DNA of 64,000 nt from Streptomyces sp. RPA4-2 (GTDB lineage: Bacteria; Actinomycetota; Actinomycetes; Streptomycetales; Streptomycetaceae), in assembly GCF_012273515.2 (NCBI RefSeq), contig NZ_CP050975.2, forward strand, positions 2,542,001-2,606,000, written 5' to 3'. Shown piece after piece: positions 18,668 through 27,403 of this stretch (positions are counted from its first letter, which is position 1; each line of letters starts with the position of its first letter). Made by a program: the position numbers and the translations under genes. The notes beneath the pieces are model-generated. The model did not search any database, was not told where the DNA came from, and worked only from the letters and a program-made list of their open reading frames with translations.

Positions 18668-19522
18668 TTGCCCTTCACTCTCAGCCACGCCGCGGCCGTA
18701 CTGCCCGCCGTGCGGGGCGACGGAAGCGGCCGGAGCCGACTGGTGCCGGCGGTCCTGGTGGCCGGCTCCTTCGCTCCCGACATGACCTATTACGCGGCGA
18801 GTGCGGTACCCGGAGCGATGGAATTCGGCGAGTTCACGCACTCGTTCACCGGTGTCCTCACCTTCGACGTGCTCATCGCCTGGGCCCTCGTGGGCGTCTG
18901 GCTGGTCCTGCGCGAGCCGCTGGTGGCCCTGCTGCCGCGGACCCGTCAGGGGCGCCCCGCGGGGCTGCTGCGCTGCGGGACGGCCCGCCGGGAACCCAGC
19001 CCGTCCCTGGCGCTGTGGTGGTACGCGTCGGCCGCGCTCGGCGCGCTGACGCACGTCGTGTGGGACGCGTTCACGCACCACGACCGGTGGGGGGTGCGCC
19101 TGCTGCCCGCGCTGGGGCGGGACGTCGGGGGCACACCCCTGTTCACGTACGCGCAGTACGGCACTTCGATGGCGGCGGCCGTGGTGATCACGCTCTTCGT
19201 GGTCGTCGCGCTGCGGCGGACACCGCACGGCGAGCCGGTGGGGGTGCCGGCGCTGTCGCGTGCCGACCGGTGGCTCGCCGCCGCCGTGGTCGGCGGCTGC
19301 GCGGTCGTCGCCGGCACGCAGCGGGCCGCTCGCTGGTGGGCCTACCAGGGCTCCGGCGCGAAACCCTGGGAACTGATCCCGGCCCTGTGCTTCGGCGCGG
19401 GCGCGGGTCTCGTCCTCGGCCTCGCGCTGTACGCCGTCGGCGTCAGGGTGTGGCGTCCCGCCCCGGTTCGTCCCGGCCCGGCAGCCACGCGTACGGAGCC
19501 GAACCGTCCGGCACCCCGCTGA
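18668..19522 (+). CDS. DUF4184 family membrane protein
   Basis: A 284-residue multi-pass membrane protein. Residues 1-13, xPFTLSHAAAVLP, are the DUF4184 signature, and the family always starts there. The TTG at 18668, with AGGGGGAC just upstream, is therefore the start, although the frame is open to 18617. Further family motifs are GSFAPDMTYYA and the HHDRWG/HVVWDAFTH histidine-rich loop. These resemble membrane-bound metal-dependent hydrolases such as YdjM. The function is not established. Its last 80 bp lie antisense to the neighbouring secreted-protein gene. Confidence 0.85.
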   Translation: MPFTLSHAAAVLPAVRGDGSGRSRLVPAVLVAGSFAPDMTYYAASAVPGAMEFGEFTHSFTGVLTFDVLIAWALVGVWLVLREPLVALLPRTRQGRPAGLLRCGTARREPSPSLALWWYASAALGALTHVVWDAFTHHDRWGVRLLPALGRDVGGTPLFTYAQYGTSMAAAVVITLFVVVALRRTPHGEPVGVPALSRADRWLAAAVVGGCAVVAGTQRAARWWAYQGSGAKPWELIPALCFGAGAGLVLGLALYAVGVRVWRPAPVRPGPAATRTEPNRPAPR

Positions 19523-20285
19523 CCCCGCTCCGCGGGGCGGGGTGCCGGACGCGGCCGCGTCCCTGGCCCAGGCCGCGGTGGACGGCGCGGGCGAAGCGCC
19601 CGATGGTGCGGGCTCCGTACGCCGTCGTCGGGTTGTCGTGCGACAGGACGACGATGCGGCAGGTTCTGCCGGTGCCCGTGAACGCGCCGACACTGTGCAC
19701 CCGCCAGCCGCGCGCGGGCCGGGGCGGCCGGCCGTTCTCCCGGTGCGCCCTCGGACCGGGACCGCCCGGCATCCCGGCGGCCCCGCTCCGGCGTGCCGCG
19801 CCGCGGACGTGGCGGAGCAGGCTCAGGCCGTGGACGCCGGTCCGCAGGAAGGAACGGGAGCCGGCGACCACGTCCGGCAGGCGCAGGGCCGCGACGGTGT
19901 CCGAGACGGTGACCAGGGGGCGGAGGGCGGCGAGCTCCCACCGGTCAAGGGTGTGCCGGAGCGCCTCCGCCCGCCGCGGCATGGTCTCCATGGCGGTGCC
20001 CTCGGCGAAGCTCTCCGTGTCGTACTGACACTCGCTCGCGAGATCACAGGTCGGGCCGGTGCCGGCGGCGTGCACCGGCAGGGCGCGGGTGCCCCGGCGT
20101 GCGGCCGGTGCCGCCCCGATGGCACGGGACGCGGGCCCGGCGAGCTCGGGGGCGCGGCCGGAACGGCGGGCCGCGGGCGTCTGAGCGGTGCTCGCGCTCG
20201 CGGCCACCGCGGGCACCGGCGCGAACAGCGCCGGGACGACGCCCGCGGGGAGGGCCGTGCGGCGGTGGAGTATGCGTATACCCAT
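19443..20285 (-). CDS. Secreted protein of unknown function
   Basis: A 280-residue protein with a plausible signal peptide (MGIRILHRRTALPAGVVPAL, then Pro/Ala-rich to AVAASAS). The ATG has AAGGA at 7-nt spacing. The middle region has a Cys pair (PTCDLASECQYD), an Arg/Leu-rich helical stretch (AEALRHTLDRWELAALRPLV) and a C-terminal block (CRIVVLSHDNPTTAYGARTI). No family was recognised. Much of the rest is Arg/Gly/Pro low-complexity, so part of the frame could be spurious. The last 80 bp overlap the DUF4184 gene on the other strand. Confidence 0.5.
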   Translation of the reverse strand: MGIRILHRRTALPAGVVPALFAPVPAVAASASTAQTPAARRSGRAPELAGPASRAIGAAPAARRGTRALPVHAAGTGPTCDLASECQYDTESFAEGTAMETMPRRAEALRHTLDRWELAALRPLVTVSDTVAALRLPDVVAGSRSFLRTGVHGLSLLRHVRGAARRSGAAGMPGGPGPRAHRENGRPPRPARGWRVHSVGAFTGTGRTCRIVVLSHDNPTTAYGARTIGRFARAVHRGLGQGRGRVRHPAPRSGVSGVPDGSAPYAWLPGRDEPGRDATP

Positions 20286-20607
20286 GCCCGCATCCTTGCG
20301 GTCCCCCCGCGCGGGGGGCGTCTTTGCGAGGGCCACGCGAGTGACGGGCCCTCCGGGGGTTGAACGGGACACGGTGCCCCCTGCCTCCGGGTCCCCCGAG
20401 CCACCGGGACCCCGGGCCCCGGCCGCGTACGAGCCTCCGGGTTCCCGGGCCTCCGGGTTCCCGGGCCTCTGGGCTGCGGGTCCCCGAGCCCTGGCCGTCG
20501 GGCACCGGTCCCCGGTCAGGCACGCAGGGCGCCGTCTTCCATGGGCCACCGCCGGGGGCAGGTTCGGCGCCGGGGGGGGCCGCCGTACGCGGCCGGTGCC
20601 GCGACGG
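20286..20607. other. Gene-free spacer with a 16-bp repeat
   Basis: About 320 bp between the secreted-protein start and the polA terminator. A 16-bp unit (CCTCCGGGTTCCCGGG) occurs twice in tandem at 20434-20465, with degenerate copies around it. No gene is convincing; the promoter of the secreted-protein gene should lie here but no clear boxes were found. Confidence 0.5.
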
Positions 20608-20641
20608 ACCGGGCCCGGCACCAGATGGTGCCGGGCCCGGT
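20608..20641 (-). terminator. Terminator of polA
   Basis: A 16-nt arm (20608-20623) and its exact complement (20626-20641) form a strong GC hairpin 60 bp past the polA stop codon. Confidence 0.78.
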
Positions 20642-20700
20642 CCGGTGACGGTGCAGGCTCCCCGGTCCGCGGTCACCCGGAACCTCGGTCGCCGAAGCGG

Positions 20701-23427
20701 CTAGTGCGCCGCCGATTCCCAGTCGGCTCCCGAGCCGACGGAGACGTCGAGCGGAGCCCGGAGATCGACGGCGGACGCCATCTCGCGGCGCAGGAGCTCC
20801 TCGGTCTTCGCGCGCTCCCCCGGGGCGATCTCCAGGACGATTTCGTCATGGACCTGGAGGAGCATGCGGGACTTCAGACCGGCCTCGCGCAGCGCCCGGT
20901 CGACGTTCAGCATCGCGATCTTGACGATGTCCGCGGCCGTGCCCTGGATCGGCGCGTTCAGTGCCATGCGCTCGGCCGTCTCGCGACGCTGACGGTTGTC
21001 GCTGTTCAGGTCGGGCAGATAACGACGCCGCCCGAAGAGGGTCTCCGTGTACCCCGTGGCACGCGCCTCGTCCACGACCCGGCGCAGATAGTCGCGGACA
21101 CCGCCGAAGCGCTCGAAGTACGTTTCCATCAGGGCCCGTGCCTCGCCCGCGTCGATGTTCAGCTGCTGGGACAGACCGAACGCCGACAGCCCGTACGCCA
21201 GGCCGTACGACATGGCCTTGATCTTGCGTCGCATCTCCGCGTCGACCCCCGGGCGCTCGACCGAGAACACCTGGGACGCCACCGTCGTGTGCAGGTCCTC
21301 GCCCGACGTGAACGCCTCGAGCAGGCCCTCGTCCTCGGACAGATGGGCCATCACCCGCAGCTCGATCTGGCTGTAGTCCGCGGTCATCAGCGACTCGAAG
21401 CCCTCACCGACCACGAAGCCGCGGCGGATCGCGCGGCCCTCCTCCGTACGCACCGGGATGTTCTGCAGGTTCGGGTCCACCGACGACAGGCGGCCCGTCG
21501 CCGCCACCGTCTGGTTGAAGGTGGTGTGGATCCGGCCGTCCGCGGCGATCGTCTTGATCAGGCCCTCGACGGTCACGCGCAGCTTCGCCTGCTCGCGGTG
21601 GCGGAGCATGATGACGGGCAGCTCGTGGTCGGTCTGCGTGGCCAGCCAGGCCAGCGCGTCCGCGTCCGTCGTGTAACCCGTCTTCGTCTTCTTCGTCTTG
21701 GGCAGATCGAGCTCCCCGAAGAAGACCTCCTGGAGCTGCTTGGGCGAGCCGAGGTTGAACTCGTGGCCCACGGAGGCGTGCGCCTCCTTCACCGCCTGCT
21801 GCACGGCGGCACCGAACATCTGCTCCATGGCCTCCAGGTGCGCCCGGTCGGCCGCGATGCCGTACCGCTCCAAGCGCGCCAGCAGCGCCGACGTGGGCAG
21901 CTCCATGTCCCGCAGCAGATCGGCCGCGCCGACCTCCGGCAGCTTCTCGTCGAACGCCTCGCCGAGGTCGAGGATCGTGCGGGCCTGCGCCATCAGCGCC
22001 TCGGCCTCGGCGCCGTCGTCCGTGCCGAAGGCCAGCTGCCCGTCGGCCGCGGCGGCCGGACCCAGCTCCCGCCCCAGATACTCCAGCGACAGCGCGTCCA
22101 GCGCGAAGGAACGGCGACCCGGCTTGACCAGATAGGCGGCGAGCGCGGTGTCCATGGACACGCCCTCGACGCTCCAGCCGTGCTCGGCGAAGACCCGCAT
22201 CACGCCCTTGGCGTTGTGCAGCACCTTGGGCTTCGCGGGGTCGGCGAGCCACTTCGCGAACGCGTTCTCGTCGCCCTCGTCCAGCTCCGAGGGGTCGAAC
22301 CAGGCTGCCGCCCCCTCCGCCGCGGCGAGCGCGATCTCCGTCACCGAGCCGGCGCCCAGCGCCCACGCGTCGACCGTGGCCAGACCCAGGACCGCGGTGC
22401 CGTGCTCGGCGAGCCACGGCTTCAGCTCGCCCGCGCCCAGCACCGCGCCGTCCAGCTCGACACCGGCGGCGACCGGCGCCGCCGCCTCGGCCTCCTGCGC
22501 CCCCGGGTCGACGGCGAACAGGCGCTCACGCAGCGAGGGGTTACGGATCTCCAGGGTGTCCAGGACCATCGTCACGGCCGTACGGTCGTACGCCGCGCGC
22601 TCCAGATCCGTGACCGCCCTCGGCAGCTCCACGTCCTTCACCATCTCCGTGAGACGGCGGTTGAGCCGCACCGCCTCCAGGTGGTCACGGAGATTCTGGC
22701 CGGCCTTGCCCTTCACCTCGTCGACGCGCTCGACCAGCTCCGCGAACGAACCGAACTGGTTGATCCACTTCGCGGCCGTCTTCTCACCGACACCGGGAAT
22801 GCCCGGCAGGTTGTCCGACGGGTCGCCGCGCAGCGCCGCGAAGTCGGGGTACTGCGCCGGCGTCAACCCGTACTTCTCGACGACCTTCTCCGGAGTGAAC
22901 CGGGTCAGCTCGGAGACACCCTTCGTCGGGTACAGGACCGTCGTGTGCTCCGAAACCAGTTGGAAGGAGTCACGGTCGCCGGTGACGATCAGGACCTCGA
23001 AGCCCTCCGCCTCGGCCTGCGTGGCGAGCGTGGCGATGATGTCGTCGGCCTCGAAGCCGTCCACCGCGAAACGCTGCGCGTGCATCGCGTCCAGCAGCTC
23101 ACCGATCAGCTCGACCTGGCCCTTGAACTCGTCCGGGGTCTTCGACCTGTTCGCCTTGTACTCCGTGAACTCCTCGGAGCGCCAGGTCTTGCGCGAGACG
23201 TCGAACGCCACCGCGAAATGCGTGGGCGCCTCGTCGCGCAGCGTGTTCGCCAGCATCGACGCGAAACCGTAGATCGCGTTCGTCGGCTGGCCGCTCGCGG
23301 TCGTGAAGTTCTCCGCGGGCAGCGCGAAGAACGCGCGGTACGCCAGCGAGTGCCCATCCATGAGCATCAGTCGCGGACGGCTCGTACCCGCGGGCTTCTC
23401 GGTCTTCTTCGATGCTGTTTCTGCCAC
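20701..23427 (-). CDS. polA: DNA polymerase I
   Basis: A 908-residue family A polymerase for repair and Okazaki-fragment processing. The N-terminal 5'-3' exonuclease (about 1-290) has MLMDGHSLAYRAFFALPAEN, GFEADDIIATLA, VTGDRDSFQLV and GVGEKTAAKW. The middle 3'-5' exonuclease fold has lost its metal ligands: the D-x-E of Klenow is replaced by VLGLATVDAW and the second block reads HNAKGVMRVF, so proofreading is probably absent. Polymerase motifs A (DYSQIELRVMAHLS), B (RRKIKAMSYGLAYG) and C (QVHDEIVLE) are intact. The GTG at 23427 gives the family start VAETASKKTEKPAG. It is monocistronic and divergent from the YdeP-type gene. Confidence 0.97.
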   Translation of the reverse strand: MAETASKKTEKPAGTSRPRLMLMDGHSLAYRAFFALPAENFTTASGQPTNAIYGFASMLANTLRDEAPTHFAVAFDVSRKTWRSEEFTEYKANRSKTPDEFKGQVELIGELLDAMHAQRFAVDGFEADDIIATLATQAEAEGFEVLIVTGDRDSFQLVSEHTTVLYPTKGVSELTRFTPEKVVEKYGLTPAQYPDFAALRGDPSDNLPGIPGVGEKTAAKWINQFGSFAELVERVDEVKGKAGQNLRDHLEAVRLNRRLTEMVKDVELPRAVTDLERAAYDRTAVTMVLDTLEIRNPSLRERLFAVDPGAQEAEAAAPVAAGVELDGAVLGAGELKPWLAEHGTAVLGLATVDAWALGAGSVTEIALAAAEGAAAWFDPSELDEGDENAFAKWLADPAKPKVLHNAKGVMRVFAEHGWSVEGVSMDTALAAYLVKPGRRSFALDALSLEYLGRELGPAAAADGQLAFGTDDGAEAEALMAQARTILDLGEAFDEKLPEVGAADLLRDMELPTSALLARLERYGIAADRAHLEAMEQMFGAAVQQAVKEAHASVGHEFNLGSPKQLQEVFFGELDLPKTKKTKTGYTTDADALAWLATQTDHELPVIMLRHREQAKLRVTVEGLIKTIAADGRIHTTFNQTVAATGRLSSVDPNLQNIPVRTEEGRAIRRGFVVGEGFESLMTADYSQIELRVMAHLSEDEGLLEAFTSGEDLHTTVASQVFSVERPGVDAEMRRKIKAMSYGLAYGLSAFGLSQQLNIDAGEARALMETYFERFGGVRDYLRRVVDEARATGYTETLFGRRRYLPDLNSDNRQRRETAERMALNAPIQGTAADIVKIAMLNVDRALREAGLKSRMLLQVHDEIVLEIAPGERAKTEELLRREMASAVDLRAPLDVSVGSGADWESAAH

Positions 23428-23550
23428 GCCCCCGATCCTGCCACGCCCCACTGACAGCGCGGACCGTCCGGGACCGGCCGCACACGTTGTCCCCACCGCG
23501 TGCGAGGATCGAACAGGTACCGCACACAGGCACGCGAAAGGGGTTCAGCG

Positions 23551-25830
23551 ATGGCCGGCAAGCCGCCCAAGAGCGATCCGGTTCAGGACGCGCCGCAGAT
23601 CGCCGAACCGAAGCACGCCGCGGCCGGGCTGCCCGCGATCGGACACACCCTGCGGATCGCCCAGCAGCAGATGGGCGTGCGCCGCACCGCGCTCACCCTG
23701 CTCAGGGTCAACCAGAAGGACGGCTTCGACTGCCCCGGCTGTGCCTGGCCCGAGCCGGAGCACCGGCACACGGCGGAGTTCTGCGAGAACGGCGCGAAGG
23801 CGGTGGCCGAGGAGGCGACCCTGCGCCGGGTCACCCCCGAGTTCTTCGCCGAGCACCCCGTCACCGACCTCGCCGGCCGCAGCGGCTACTGGCTCGGACA
23901 GCAGGGCCGCCTCACCCACCCCATGTACCTGCCCGCGGGAGCCGACCACTACGAGCCGGTGACCTGGGAGCGCGCCTTCGACATCGTCGCCGAGGAGCTC
24001 ACCGCCCTCGGCTCCCCCGACGAGGCCCTCTTCTACACCTCCGGACGCACGAGCAACGAGGCCGCCTTCCTCTACCAGCTCTTCGCCCGCGAACTCGGCA
24101 CGAACAACCTCCCCGACTGCTCGAACATGTGCCACGAGTCCTCGGGATCCGCGCTCTCCGAGACCATCGGCATCGGCAAGGGCAGCGTCCTGCTCGACGA
24201 CCTCCACCAGGCGGACCTGATCATCGTCGCCGGGCAGAACCCCGGCACGAACCACCCCCGCATGCTCTCCGCCCTGGAGAAGGCCAAGGCCAACGGCGCG
24301 AAGATCATCAGCGTGAACCCGCTCCCCGAAGCGGGCCTGGAGCGCTTCAAGAACCCGCAGACCCCGCAGGGCATGCTCAAGGGCGCCGCCCTCACCGACC
24401 TCTTCCTGCAGATCCGCCTCGGCGGCGACCAGGCCCTCTTCCGCCTCCTGAACAAGCTCGTCCTGGACACGGAGGGCGCCGTCGACCAGGAGTTCGTCAC
24501 CGAGCACACCCACGGATACGAGGAGTTCGCGGCCACCGCCCGTGCCGCCGACTGGGACGAGACGCTCACCGCGACCGGCCTCACCCGCGCGAAGATCGAC
24601 GAAGCCCTGGCCATGGTCCTCGCCTCACGGCGCACCATCGTCTGCTGGGCCATGGGCCTCACCCAGCACAAGCACTCCGTGCCGACGATCCGCGAAGTCG
24701 TCAACTTCCTGCTGCTGCGCGGCAACATCGGCCGCCCCGGCGCGGGCGTCTGCCCGGTCCGCGGCCACTCGAACGTGCAGGGCGACCGCACCATGGGCAT
24801 CTTCGAGCGCCCCGCCCCGGCCTTCCTGGACGCCCTGGAGAAGGAGTTCGGCTTCGCCCCGCCCCGCGAACACGGCTACGACGTCGTCCGGGCCATCCGC
24901 GCCCTGCGCGACGGCGACGCGAAGGTCTTCTTCGCCATGGGTGGCAACTTCGTGTCCGCCTCCCCCGACACCGAGGTCACCGAGGCCGCCATGCGCCGCG
25001 CCCGCCTCACCGTGCACGTGTCGACGAAGCTCAACCGCTCGCACGTGGTCACCGGCGCGCGTGCGCTGATCCTGCCCACCCTCGGCCGCACCGAGCGCGA
25101 TCTCCAGGGCGGCGGCGAGCAGTTCGTGACCGTCGAGGACTCCATGGGCATGGTCCACGCCTCACGCGGCCGCCTGCAGCCCGCGAGCACCCACCTGCTG
25201 TCCGAACCGGCCATCGTGTGCCGCCTCGCCCGCCGCGTGCTCGGCGACGACTCCCGCACCCCCTGGGAGGAGTTCGAGAAGGACTACGCGACCGTTCGCG
25301 ACCGCATAGCGCGCGTGATCCCCGGCTTCGAGGACTTCAACACGCGCGTGGCCGACCCCGCGGGATTCGCCCTCCCGCACGCCCCGCGCGACGAACGCCG
25401 CTTCCCGACCGCCACGGGCAAGGCCAACTTCACCGCCGCGCCCGTCGAGTACCCGAAGCTCCCCGAGGGCCGGCTGCTGCTGCAGACCCTGCGCTCGCAC
25501 GACCAGTACAACACCACGATCTACGGCCTGGACGACCGCTACCGGGGCATCAAGAACGGCCGCCGGGTCGTCCTGGTCAACCCCGAGGACGCACGCTCGC
25601 TCGGCGTCGCCGACGGCTCGTACGTCGACCTGGTCAGCGAGTGGCAGGACGGCCTGGAGCGGCGCGCCCCCGGCTTCCGCGTCGTGCACTACCCGACCGC
25701 CCTCGGCTGCGCGGCCTCCTACTACCCGGAGACCAACGTCCTCGTCCCGCTCGACGCCACCGCCGACACCAGCAACACCCCGGCCAGCAAATCCGTCGTG
25801 GTCCGTCTGGAACAATCGGCCACCGACTGA
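23551..25830 (+). CDS. FdhF/YdeP family molybdopterin oxidoreductase
   Basis: A 759-residue formate-dehydrogenase-like protein. The N-terminal Fe-S site is GFDCPGCAWPEPE...EFC, followed by the first molybdopterin block (EEALFYTSGRTSNEAAFLYQ). The bis-MGD-binding loops are DLIIVAGQNPGTNHPRML and RGNIGRPGAGVCPVRGHSNV, with a C-terminal dinucleotide-binding domain (VVLVNPEDARSLGVADGSYV). YdeP-type proteins are linked to acid resistance and formate or sulfur chemistry, but the natural substrate is not settled. The ATG follows AAAGGGG at 8-nt spacing. It is probably co-transcribed with the thioesterase 54 bp downstream. Confidence 0.9.
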   Translation: MAGKPPKSDPVQDAPQIAEPKHAAAGLPAIGHTLRIAQQQMGVRRTALTLLRVNQKDGFDCPGCAWPEPEHRHTAEFCENGAKAVAEEATLRRVTPEFFAEHPVTDLAGRSGYWLGQQGRLTHPMYLPAGADHYEPVTWERAFDIVAEELTALGSPDEALFYTSGRTSNEAAFLYQLFARELGTNNLPDCSNMCHESSGSALSETIGIGKGSVLLDDLHQADLIIVAGQNPGTNHPRMLSALEKAKANGAKIISVNPLPEAGLERFKNPQTPQGMLKGAALTDLFLQIRLGGDQALFRLLNKLVLDTEGAVDQEFVTEHTHGYEEFAATARAADWDETLTATGLTRAKIDEALAMVLASRRTIVCWAMGLTQHKHSVPTIREVVNFLLLRGNIGRPGAGVCPVRGHSNVQGDRTMGIFERPAPAFLDALEKEFGFAPPREHGYDVVRAIRALRDGDAKVFFAMGGNFVSASPDTEVTEAAMRRARLTVHVSTKLNRSHVVTGARALILPTLGRTERDLQGGGEQFVTVEDSMGMVHASRGRLQPASTHLLSEPAIVCRLARRVLGDDSRTPWEEFEKDYATVRDRIARVIPGFEDFNTRVADPAGFALPHAPRDERRFPTATGKANFTAAPVEYPKLPEGRLLLQTLRSHDQYNTTIYGLDDRYRGIKNGRRVVLVNPEDARSLGVADGSYVDLVSEWQDGLERRAPGFRVVHYPTALGCAASYYPETNVLVPLDATADTSNTPASKSVVVRLEQSATD

Positions 25831-25884
25831 GCGTTTGCTCAGGAAGTCAGCCAGAGAGATCCACGACGATCGGAGCCGGCCCCC

Positions 25885-26373
25885 ATGGGCGAGCAGAGCC
25901 ACGTGAAGTTCCCGCAAGAGGTCCTCGACGAGTACGCCGCGCTCGGCGTCGACCTGCCCGCCCTCTTCTCTGCGGGCCACCTCGGCACCCGCATGGGCGT
26001 GCAGATCGTCGAAGCCTCCGCGGACCGGGTCGTCGGCACCATGCCCGTGGAGGGCAACACCCAGCCGTACGGACTGCTGCACGGCGGCGCGTCCGCCGTC
26101 CTCGCGGAGACCCTCGGCTCCGTCGGCTCCATGCTGCACGGCGGCAGCACCAAGATCGCCGTCGGCGTCGACCTGAACTGCACCCACCACCGCGGGGCGC
26201 GCTCCGGGCTCGTCACGGGCGTGGCCACACCCGTCCACCGGGGGCGCTCCACGGCCACGTACGAGATCGTCATCACGGACGAGGACGGCAAGCGCGTGTG
26301 CACCGCACGCCTGACCTGTCTGCTCCGGGACGTGAAGCCCGGCGACGAACAGCACGTGCGTTCCCAGGGCTGA
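25885..26373 (+). CDS. PaaI-type hotdog-fold thioesterase
   Basis: A 162-residue acyl-CoA thioesterase-like protein. The hotdog core includes LLHGGASAVLAETLGSVGSM, where HGG is the PaaI-family motif and the glutamate the likely catalytic residue. VGVDLNCTHHRGARSGLVTG and ATYEIVITDEDGKRVCTARL follow. Such enzymes hydrolyse aromatic or acyl-CoA esters. The substrate cannot be predicted. It follows the molybdoprotein gene closely and ends near a hairpin-forming stretch. Confidence 0.87.
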   Translation: MGEQSHVKFPQEVLDEYAALGVDLPALFSAGHLGTRMGVQIVEASADRVVGTMPVEGNTQPYGLLHGGASAVLAETLGSVGSMLHGGSTKIAVGVDLNCTHHRGARSGLVTGVATPVHRGRSTATYEIVITDEDGKRVCTARLTCLLRDVKPGDEQHVRSQG

Positions 26374-26404
26374 CGCGCGACCGCGCACGAACGCCGGATG
26401 ATCC

Positions 26405-26449
26405 CGCCTGCCCACCCGCCCGCCGCACCGGCGGACGCGTGGGCAGGCG
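26405..26449 (+). terminator. Hairpin after the thioesterase gene
   Basis: CGCCTGCCCAC (26405-26415) pairs exactly with GTGGGCAGGCG (26439-26449). The loop can form a smaller inner stem. It starts 32 bp after the stop codon. Confidence 0.6.
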
Positions 26450-27403
26450 GACGGACAGGACGGGCGGACGGCTGTACGGGCGGACGGCCGTACGAGTGGA
26501 CGGCGAGGCCCGCACGACGCAGGTACGGACGTAGCTGACAGGTACGGGTACGGTTTAAGCCGCGACCGCGGCCGAGTCGGCGCGACACGGCGGGAGTTGA
26601 GCCTCACCCCGCCGCCCCGACCCCGCCCGCCCCGCCGACTCCCCCCCGGAGCTTAAGCCGGACCCGCGCCCCGCCCGCACCCCTGCCGCGACCACCCCCT
26701 CCACGTCTGCCACTCCCTCAAGACGCCACCTCCGCAAGGAACATGGGGCACGCCGGGCGCCAACTCCGCCCGGACGAGACCGAGTCACAGGCCACCCCAC
26801 CCGACTCGGCCCACCCGCAACCCCGTTGCGACGCATCCACCGCATACGGGATCACCACCACCTTCACCGGACTTCAGGCCCGGACCCCACCGCACGCGCC
26901 CTTTACCGCGCACGCCGGGACAACCCACCGGATCACGGTCCACACCTCCGTGACCGAGCGTTCCGGACTCCCCCTCGACGCCGAACCCCGCCGCGCCCGA
27001 CGTAACGCTGCGTAACACGCGCGCAATACAGCACCGGAGTTCCCCCCTCGAAGCCCAGTACTCCAGGGATCTTTCCGCGCTCCTCCACGCGACCTGCGAC
27101 GCCGTCCGACCCGGACGCTCACCCACGCACAACCGGAAGTGCGAATTCTCAACATGTGGACTTCGCGGAAATTCCGCCAAACCGGCCGAGAGCACCCTTC
27201 CTCGAAGCTCACCAACCAGCACGTCATAACAAGAAAGTCACAAGCCAGCCCACCACGATGCCGGGGCCCACAGACAGGCTTAGAGTCACGGCCAGTCACC
27301 GCGCCGCCGGGCGCGTCTGCAGCACGGCATCTGTAACACCAGTACGGCCCGGCGAGACTCACAGCGGCTCAGCCGAGCTGCTGCGCCAGGGAGAGGAATC
27401 ATC
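26450..27403. other. About 950 bp without a convincing gene
   Basis: The stretch between the thioesterase and the liv operon has short frames on both strands, but none has a ribosome site, family match or Streptomyces-like third-position bias. The left part carries degenerate GGCGGACGG repeats (about 26447-26505). The right part is relatively AT-rich and holds the dyad GCGGAA-A-TTCCGC at 27165-27177. The liv promoter must lie in its last few hundred bases; no clear -35/-10 pair was found. Confidence 0.6.

Noticed and set aside
26785..27222. 145-residue minus frame in the liv upstream gap
   Set aside because: No ribosome site, family match or Streptomyces-type codon bias.
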